From: Bacillota bacterium
GTDB taxonomy: Bacteria; Bacillota; Clostridia; Saccharofermentanales; Fastidiosipilaceae
DNA: 18,502 bases
Reading direction: 5' to 3'
Assembly: GCA_023388205.1 (NCBI GenBank)
Contig: JAEWGS010000032.1
Coordinates: 1 to 18,502, forward strand
The notes beneath the pieces are model-generated. The model had not been told where the DNA came from and searched no databases. It saw nothing but the letters and a program-made list of their open reading frames with translations. Every line of letters begins with the position of its first letter. Positions within the stretch are counted from its first letter, which is position 1. Position numbers and translations under genes: made by a program. Shown here one piece after another: positions 13,012 through 18,502 of this stretch.

Positions 13012-15321
13012 TTAATCTTTATTTTTCAAAGCGCGACGCTCTTGCGCCAGCTTCCACTGCGCCCAGAACGGTGTCGCCAAGAAAATCGAGGAATAAGAAC
13101 CGACGACCAGACCGACCATCATGGGCAAAGCAAAGGCCTGAATGGACTGAATGTTATTCAAGAGCGCAAAGACATACGCACAGGCCACAGCAATGAAAGA
13201 GCAAAGGCTGGTGTTGATCGAACGGCCCAAGCACTGATGGATCGACAGTTCGACAATCTGATCAATACCCAACTTGCGGCCATGCAACTTGGCATTCTCA
13301 CGGATACGGTCAAAGATAACAATCGTATCGTTCACCGACCAACCTAAGATCGAAAGCACCACCGCGAGCACATTATCATTCAAGGCCATGCGCGCCACGA
13401 TGAACACGAAGAAGGCAATCAGCACGTCGTGTAGCAAAGCGAGCAAGGAATAAACGCCTGCCGAAGGTCCGGAAATCGTACGGAAGCGGAACCAGACATA
13501 GAGCACGATCAAAACGGCTGCGATGAGCAAGGCGTAAAGACCATTCATCAGCATCTCACGCCCGATGAAAGGCTCAACGATGTTGGCGTCAGCCACTTCA
13601 AGTTTGGCTTCAGGATAGGCATTTTGGAGCGCTTCTTTCATTTGCGTTTGTTCGGCCGGTGTGAGCGCACGATGTCCCGCCACATTGACGACGAGGCTCT
13701 GCGTATTGTCAGACACCGAACGCGTCTTTTGGACCGTAACCGTCAGACCGAGCACTTTTTCAACGGCGTCCGCGGCAACTTCATCATCAATATTCGCATC
13801 GCCATTGATCGAGTATTTGATGATTGAACCACCGCTGAACTGAATATCAAGCTTCGCACCAAAGACGAAAAGCGACACAAAGCCGACCGCGAGCAAGACC
13901 AAACTCAAAGCTAAACTCTTATAACGATTTTGATAAAACTTAAATGAACGCCAAGGCGCAACCGCAAAGAGACGTTCAATATCTGTCTGCGCATTCTCTG
14001 CAAGCTTTTGTTCACGGGCCAGCTGACGGGGCGACGCATTGTAGAAGCTCGGATTTTGAAGCTTGGGGAATTCTGCCAAACTTCTCATCATGATATGCGA
14101 CAAGAAAGCGCCGCAGAAGAGGTTCAAGATAACACCGGCGAGCAAGGAGTAACCGAAGCTCAACATGGAACCCGAACCGAAGATCATCAAACAAATCGCA
14201 GCGATCGCAACGGTGACGTTACCGTCTAAAATCGAGGAGAAGGCATTTTCAAAGCCGGACGAAATCGCCAAGCGGCAGCTCGATCCCGCACGCATTTCTT
14301 CTTTGATACGCTCCGCAATAATGATGTTGGCGTCCACACCCATACCGATGGAGAGGATGATACCGGCAATACCTTGCAAAGTCAGTGTCTGCTGGGGCAC
14401 CGAGATCGCCAGAAGAATGCCCACGACCTGGGCCAAAAGCGCGAAGCAGGCAACGAAACCCGACAGACGATAGTAGGCCAACAAGAAAACGCAAAGTAAA
14501 GCAAAGCTCACCAGACCGGCCATCACCATGACGTGCAAGGCGTTTGCACCAAGCGAAGGCGAAATGGCCGAAGAAGAAATCGGTTCAATTGCAAAGGGCA
14601 GCGCACCGGCGTTAATCTGATCGGCCAGGCGGACCGCCGCTTGCGCATCTTCCATGCCCGTGATCGTCGCCTTGCCCCCTGAGATTTTCGTCTGCACCAC
14701 AGGGTTGGACAACATGGTGTCATCCATGTAAATCCCAATGTGCTGTCCGACCAAGCGACCCGTCGCTTCTTCAAAAAGCTTAGAGCCTTCATCGTTCAAT
14801 TCAAGGCTGACGATATGAGAATTGTTGTTGGTTTGAATCATCGGATCCGCACGACGCACATGCTTACCGGAGATCACGACTTTGCCATCTGGATCCTTGA
14901 AGGTCAACTCAGCCGTCGCACCCAATTCAGCGAGCGCTTTTTCCGGATTAAAGTCCGTGTCATTCGTCTTCCACGGATAACGCACGATGACGCGTCCACT
15001 CTGGGGCACCGAAATAACGTCGCGGTCGTAGATGGACAAGTTGTCGAGGCGCTTTTCCATGATGGCAACCACAGAACGCAGCTGTTGCTCGCTCGGCACA
15101 CCATCAAATTTCGAGGGCGCAAAGACGGCCTCAACACCACCGCGGATATCGATCCCCAAACGCATATCCTTCGTTCCGTAAACAGGCACCAGACCGCCAT
15201 TCGGGTCAGGTAAGGAAACACCTGTGTAACTCAAAATCGTGGCGAGAACAATGAAAAGAGCCACGACGAAAAACGTCCACTTGTGGGACCGTTTCACTCT
15301 ATTGGTCTTGGAATTCACCAT
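13012..15321 (-). CDS. secDF: protein translocase SecDF, fused SecD and SecF
   Basis: SecDF works with SecYEG in the membrane and uses the proton gradient to pull secreted proteins outward. The 769-residue protein contains both halves in one chain. The SecD half has a first helix at about 16-36, the motif MRLGIDIRGGVEAVF, a large outside domain, then the five-helix block with GIILSIGMGVDANIIIAERI. The SecF half begins near residue 470 with its own helix and AKLDIQFSGGSIIKYSI, and ends with SILGWSVNDTIVIFDRIREN. Both transmembrane Asp motifs (GVDAN and SVNDT) are present. Length is close to the 737 residues of the Bacillus subtilis protein. The ATG at 15321 has AAAGGT about 10 bases upstream. 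The gene has its own promoter candidate and terminator, so it is probably transcribed alone. Confidence 0.96.
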   Translation of the reverse strand: MVNSKTNRVKRSHKWTFFVVALFIVLATILSYTGVSLPDPNGGLVPVYGTKDMRLGIDIRGGVEAVFAPSKFDGVPSEQQLRSVVAIMEKRLDNLSIYDRDVISVPQSGRVIVRYPWKTNDTDFNPEKALAELGATAELTFKDPDGKVVISGKHVRRADPMIQTNNNSHIVSLELNDEGSKLFEEATGRLVGQHIGIYMDDTMLSNPVVQTKISGGKATITGMEDAQAAVRLADQINAGALPFAIEPISSSAISPSLGANALHVMVMAGLVSFALLCVFLLAYYRLSGFVACFALLAQVVGILLAISVPQQTLTLQGIAGIILSIGMGVDANIIIAERIKEEMRAGSSCRLAISSGFENAFSSILDGNVTVAIAAICLMIFGSGSMLSFGYSLLAGVILNLFCGAFLSHIMMRSLAEFPKLQNPSFYNASPRQLAREQKLAENAQTDIERLFAVAPWRSFKFYQNRYKSLALSLVLLAVGFVSLFVFGAKLDIQFSGGSIIKYSINGDANIDDEVAADAVEKVLGLTVTVQKTRSVSDNTQSLVVNVAGHRALTPAEQTQMKEALQNAYPEAKLEVADANIVEPFIGREMLMNGLYALLIAAVLIVLYVWFRFRTISGPSAGVYSLLALLHDVLIAFFVFIVARMALNDNVLAVVLSILGWSVNDTIVIFDRIRENAKLHGRKLGIDQIVELSIHQCLGRSINTSLCSFIAVACAYVFALLNNIQSIQAFALPMMVGLVVGSYSSIFLATPFWAQWKLAQERRALKNKD

Positions 15322-15387
15322 ATCAAGGACCTTTCTTCTCCTAAAGGCTTCTTTATAAGTCTGAACAGTCAGAACCCATAAATGAAA

Positions 15388-15416
15388 ATTGTAGTCTATT
15401 GCACCTCATGCAACAA
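15388..15416 (-). promoter_or_regulatory. candidate promoter of secDF
   Basis: Minus-strand TTGTTG (15411-15416), 17 bases, then TACAAT (15388-15393). The -10 matches at 5 of 6. The expected leader is about 60 bases. Confidence 0.5.
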
Positions 15417-15727
15417 GATGAAAACAGCGAAAAAGCGCGGAAAAACACGATTTTAAGCAAAAAAGCGAGATCAAAAACCTTCATATGCACAGCTTTATTT
15501 TGCTGAACAAGAAAAAACGACGAAAAAGAGTCTTATTTTCGACCACTTTCTTCGCCGTCTCTTCTGTTTTTTCTATGTCGCTCAGTCGCTCTGTCGCTCA
15601 AAATAATTGCATTGCTGCCTTAACTTTTCTCCACAGCTCAAAGTTCCATAGCTCAAGCCCCTCGCTATCCCTCTGATGCGATCGTTCAGCTGGCATCGCC
15701 AAAGGAGCTTTAAGCTCATCCATCCGC
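15417..15727. other. intergenic stretch between the NYN gene and secDF
   Basis: No supported gene is seen here. A plus-strand frame at 15485-15676 has no ribosome binding site and no family likeness. The stretch holds a triple 8-base repeat (15577-15600) and a weak AT-rich minus-strand hairpin (CGAAAA / TTTTCG at 15521-15541, followed by a T run) that may end the NYN transcript. Confidence 0.5.
15577..15600. repeat. 8-bp tandem repeat, three copies
   Basis: GTCGCTCA, GTCGCTCT and GTCGCTCA lie back to back in the non-coding stretch after the NYN gene. The array is short and may be chance slippage. Confidence 0.7.
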
Positions 15728-16579
15728 CTAATCCGGTTTAATCCGCACGTAAATAATGCGCACACCCTGCTGTGTAGTTACGCGTTCATCCACCTCAATG
15801 TCCGGCATATAGCGCAGCATCAAAGAAAGCTTCGCATAGCCATAGTTTCTCGAGTCAAAAGCAGGCTGCTTCTTGAGGATAAGATTGCCCACATCCCCCA
15901 AAAAGGCCCAGCCATTTTCATCCGCCAAATCCGTGATCGTCGAGCGCAAAAGTTCTGCCACATGTCGATCGATTCGACGAATCGTCCTAGAGCCCGGGCG
16001 GCTCGGCGCGCTCGCAGCTTCTGCCTGATGTTGCAATCGTTGCTGCACACAAGGCATCTCAGGTAAAACTCGATCCGTTGAGCCTTCACCCAGGGCATCA
16101 CTTGCGTTCAATTTCGCTGCCCCTAGGGTCTCAGCGCCATCTTCATCATCGGACAAAATTTCCAGATAAATAAACTTGTCACAGGCTGCAATAAAAGCAT
16201 TGGGCGTCTTTTGCTCGCCGATTCCATAAACTGTTTTTCCGGCTTCACGCAAGCGTGTCGCTAAACGCGTAAAATCCGAATCGCTCGACACGAGACAAAA
16301 TCCATCCACAAGGTTGGAATAAAGCAAATCCATCGCATCGATAATCAAGGCTGAATCGGTCGCATTCTTTCCGTAGGTGTAACCAAACTGTTGAATGGGA
16401 ATAATGGCGTAATCTAACAGGATGGGTTTCCAGCCCACAAGATTCGGCCGCGTCCAATCTCCATAGATACGTTTCACGGTCGGCGTTCCATATCGAGCGA
16501 TTTCACGCATCATTCCGTGCACGTGATGATAAGACACATTATCTGCGTCAATTAAAACGGCTAAACGGATATCAGACAT
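15728..16579 (-). CDS. NYN-domain ribonuclease-like protein with C-terminal LOTUS (OST-HTH) domain
   Basis: The N-terminal half (residues 1 to about 145) is a NYN / LabA-like PIN-fold nuclease domain: LAVLIDADNVSY with the first acidic residues at 11 and 13, then ATDSALIIDAMDLLY and LVSSDSDFTRLATRLREAG. The acidic metal-binding positions appear intact. A linker of about 60 variable residues follows. The C-terminal domain (LLRSTITDLADENGWAFLGD to the end) matches the OST-HTH/LOTUS type, which binds RNA. Together they suggest an RNA-cleaving or RNA-binding protein in the cytoplasm with unknown targets. The start at 16579 is chosen because GGAGA lies 7 bases in front. The ATG four codons earlier has no site. 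The gene follows YigZ by 49 bases with no terminator, so the two are probably co-transcribed. Confidence 0.88.
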   Translation of the reverse strand: MSDIRLAVLIDADNVSYHHVHGMMREIARYGTPTVKRIYGDWTRPNLVGWKPILLDYAIIPIQQFGYTYGKNATDSALIIDAMDLLYSNLVDGFCLVSSDSDFTRLATRLREAGKTVYGIGEQKTPNAFIAACDKFIYLEILSDDEDGAETLGAAKLNASDALGEGSTDRVLPEMPCVQQRLQHQAEAASAPSRPGSRTIRRIDRHVAELLRSTITDLADENGWAFLGDVGNLILKKQPAFDSRNYGYAKLSLMLRYMPDIEVDERVTTQQGVRIIYVRIKPD

Positions 16580-16628
16580 ATTATTCTCCATTGCCCATAC
16601 TCTATACTCGCCGTGTCAGAACAGCGTT

Positions 16629-17276
16629 TCAGTCTTTTTTCAAAGGGAGCTTGCGTTCTGTCATCCCTTTTTTAAGCGGCCTCAACTGATCTTTAGACAC
16701 ATCCACGACCATCGCCAAGAAGCCTTGTTCTTCCGCCTCTGTCACCTCGACATACAAGGTCACTTGCTGTGCAAATTCAGTCTCCGCCAAGTAAAAGCCT
16801 TCTCTCTTTAGGCGGTCTTCCATCACTGGAAACAAAGCGTAAGGGATCTTCAATTCATAGCGCTGACAAAGCTCAATCCGAACGAGCTGACTTTCGTTCA
16901 AAACATCGCGGGCCGCCTGACTGTAAGCGTGAACCAGTCCACCTGTGCCCAGCAGAATACCACCAAAGATACGACTGACCACCACGACGACATTCTCGAT
17001 CTTCTGCTTATTCAACACATCAAAGACTGGAAGACCCGCGGTGCCCGAAGGCTCCCCATCATCTGTATATCTTTGAAAGAGCTGACCTTCGAGCGGTGAA
17101 CGCACCCGATAAGCATAAACATGATGACGACTACTGGGTTCAGCTTGTCTTCTCTCCTCGACAAAGGCCAGCGCTTCCTCTTCGCTTGTCACAGAAGCCG
17201 CCGCCGCGATAAAGATCGATTTCTTCACCTCGAGCGAGTGGATCTTCGTATGTGCGATGCTGAGATAGCCTGGCAA
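16629..17276 (-). CDS. yigZ: YigZ / IMPACT (UPF0029) family protein
   Basis: The family signature RYTDDGEPSGTAGLPV is present, with SRHHVYAYRVR before it and VVVVSRIFGGILLGTGGLVHAYSQAA after it. A C-terminal ferredoxin-like domain (DUF1949 type) completes the protein. Bacterial members are cytoplasmic. The eukaryotic relative IMPACT regulates the kinase GCN2, but the bacterial role is not settled. I place the start at a TTG (17276), giving 215 residues, close to the usual 200-217. AAGGGAG lies 8 bases in front of it, and the following PGYLSIAHTKIHSLEVKKSI fits family N-termini. A GTG at 17339 would add 21 residues but has no site. The gene is probably first in an operon with the NYN gene. Confidence 0.92.
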   Translation of the reverse strand: MPGYLSIAHTKIHSLEVKKSIFIAAAASVTSEEEALAFVEERRQAEPSSRHHVYAYRVRSPLEGQLFQRYTDDGEPSGTAGLPVFDVLNKQKIENVVVVVSRIFGGILLGTGGLVHAYSQAARDVLNESQLVRIELCQRYELKIPYALFPVMEDRLKREGFYLAETEFAQQVTLYVEVTEAEEQGFLAMVVDVSKDQLRPLKKGMTERKLPLKKD

Positions 17277-17571
17277 GATTTGTGCTCCCTTATTCTTCTT
17301 CGCGTCCAAGCATGGCCTAGACCTCAAGAATTTTATCACATACGTCTTTTGGACAGATTTCCCAAAGGCCAGATTTAGACGCCGTCGATCAACTTTTTAG
17401 AATTTTGAAAAAGGCCGCAAACACGTCGCCTAAAATTCACCGAACAAGCTCGCATAAAAGTCAAATCGACTTAAAAGAAGCGATAAAAGCGAATAATAAT
17501 TCGATTGATCAGCACTCTGTCGCACGCTTTTGCGTTATTCTAAATGTTCAACGTTTCGCTATGGAGGATCT

Positions 17572-18502
17572 ATGAGCTCAGAACAAAATCATCCTATTTT
17601 CAAAGGGTCTGTCCCCCCGTCATCTCTTGATTCTGAGCGTCATTTCTCGAACTCGGAGGATCACGCCTCCCTCATTCCCCAAAATCTTTTTGGAGATTTA
17701 TCTCAAAGCACCACAGAACAAAAAGAAGCTTGGGACGCTTTGATCGCGCACCGTAAAGCAAGACAAGCCAAACAAACTCAAGTAAAAAAGCAAAGCGAAA
17801 AACACCCCATCTCGATCAATGAAGCAGAAGATACGCCAGACTTTGGCGCAACAGAAGCTGAGGTTTCGGGCGCTGACGCACCGCAGGACAAAAGCTCTAG
17901 CACCGATGCTCAAGAAGCTTCTAACACGACACCAGGCGCCACACCACAACACACCAAAACACCTTCGTCCGAACAATCCAACGACGCCCCCGATCATCTT
18001 AAGCATCCACAAGTTTCCTCTAAACCCACTCGGCGCAGACGTCGCTTGAGCAAGCGCTTCAAGCACTTACTCGCCCGCACGGCGCTTTCACTCCTCTCCA
18101 TCTTGCTCGTCGCCGCCTTACTTTATCTATCGGCCCCCTGGCTCTCTTGGCAATATCGTCTACTCACGCATCGCGCCTATTCAAGCGAAGGACTGGGACC
18201 TTTTGAGCATGATTTTCTTGTGACGCCCTCAACACAAAATCAGCCAGCTACAACTTCGCCAAAAAGCAAGCCATCCGCCCAAGAATCCGATCCGTCTGAA
18301 AGCAGTGCCTCGTTTACTCCGGTGAGCGAAGAAACACATCTTGAAGATTTACCCAACACACAGAACTCTGACCCTCTCCATGCGGGGCCTCTCGACACCC
18401 AAACGCAGACGCAAACAAGCACCACGCAAGCGGTCGACCCGCTTTTTGCCAAAGACGCTGCGCCCAAAGCCTATTTTGACGCCAATGAACTCGCGCCCAT
18501 CA
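17572..18502 (+). CDS. partial single-pass membrane protein, low-complexity, runs off the right edge
   Basis: An ATG at 17572 with GGAGG in front opens a frame of 310 codons with no stop before the window ends, so the gene is incomplete. Residues 1-150 are hydrophilic and rich in Ser, Gln, Glu, Thr and Pro. A basic patch, TRRRRRLSKRFKHLL (153-167), precedes a single membrane helix at about 168-188, ending in APWLSW. The rest (about 205-300) is again Ser/Thr/Pro/Gln-rich, with a TQTQTQTS run. The basic patch implies the N-terminus is inside and the C-terminal part outside. No domain is visible in this portion, so a catalytic or binding domain may lie beyond the window. It is divergent from yigZ, with about 295 bases between the two starts. 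Short minus-strand frames inside it are shadows. Coding is well supported; function is unknown. Confidence 0.8.
   Translation, partial: MSSEQNHPIFKGSVPPSSLDSERHFSNSEDHASLIPQNLFGDLSQSTTEQKEAWDALIAHRKARQAKQTQVKKQSEKHPISINEAEDTPDFGATEAEVSGADAPQDKSSSTDAQEASNTTPGATPQHTKTPSSEQSNDAPDHLKHPQVSSKPTRRRRRLSKRFKHLLARTALSLLSILLVAALLYLSAPWLSWQYRLLTHRAYSSEGLGPFEHDFLVTPSTQNQPATTSPKSKPSAQESDPSESSASFTPVSEETHLEDLPNTQNSDPLHAGPLDTQTQTQTSTTQAVDPLFAKDAAPKAYFDANELAPI

Noticed and set aside
15485..15676. Plus-strand frame of 63 codons between the NYN gene and secDF
   Set aside because: No ribosome binding site, a low-complexity start and no recognisable family; it spans the 8-bp repeat array.
17698..18467. Minus-strand frames of 122 and 75 codons near the right end
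   Set aside because: They are shadows of the plus-strand gene starting at 17572, which has a good ribosome binding site and a sensible membrane topology.
1..18502. tRNA, rRNA or CRISPR loci
   Set aside because: Reading both strands I noticed no tRNA T-arm or cloverleaf, no rRNA-like sequence and no repeat-spacer pattern. A covariance-model scan would settle it.

Overview
The window looks like a chromosome segment of a low-to-mid GC member of the Bacillota, most likely class Clostridia. The reasons are a one-chain class II glycyl-tRNA synthetase, RNase J, a single bifunctional Rel (RelA/SpoT) enzyme, a fused SecDF, AGGAGG-type ribosome binding sites and many strong intrinsic terminators. No genus can be named from the sequence alone.

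Almost all genes lie on the minus strand. From high to low coordinates they are: a YigZ/IMPACT protein and a NYN-LOTUS RNase (probably one operon); secDF; a 1.8 kb gene-poor accessory gap; recJ, whose end overlaps the start of rel by 20 bases; RNase J; rpoZ; glyS; a coiled-coil V-ATPase-subunit-H-like protein; a single-pass membrane protein of unknown function; and possibly the first codons of another gene. On the plus strand are a partial, single-pass, low-complexity membrane protein running off the right edge (17572 onward) and a 57-residue two-helix membrane protein (11558-11731) with its own promoter, AGGAGGT site and near-perfect terminator.

The core is an information-processing and stress neighbourhood: protein export (SecDF), DNA repair (RecJ), the stringent response (Rel), mRNA decay (RNase J), RNA polymerase omega and Gly-tRNA charging. 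The secDF-recJ-rel order is common in Clostridia. Here a small island separates secDF from recJ. It holds the small membrane protein, an XRE regulator apparently broken by a stop at codon 4, and hairpins that look like mobile-element remnants.

The most unusual protein feature is a pair of oppositely charged low-complexity extensions on adjacent genes. RNase J carries about 225 extra N-terminal residues (54 Lys/Arg against 14 Asp/Glu by my count). The next gene, omega, carries about 150 extra C-terminal residues (53 Asp/Glu against 14 Lys/Arg). The most unusual DNA feature is a 14-bp tandem repeat just after rel, whose first unit sits in a 17-bp exact copy of rel coding sequence.
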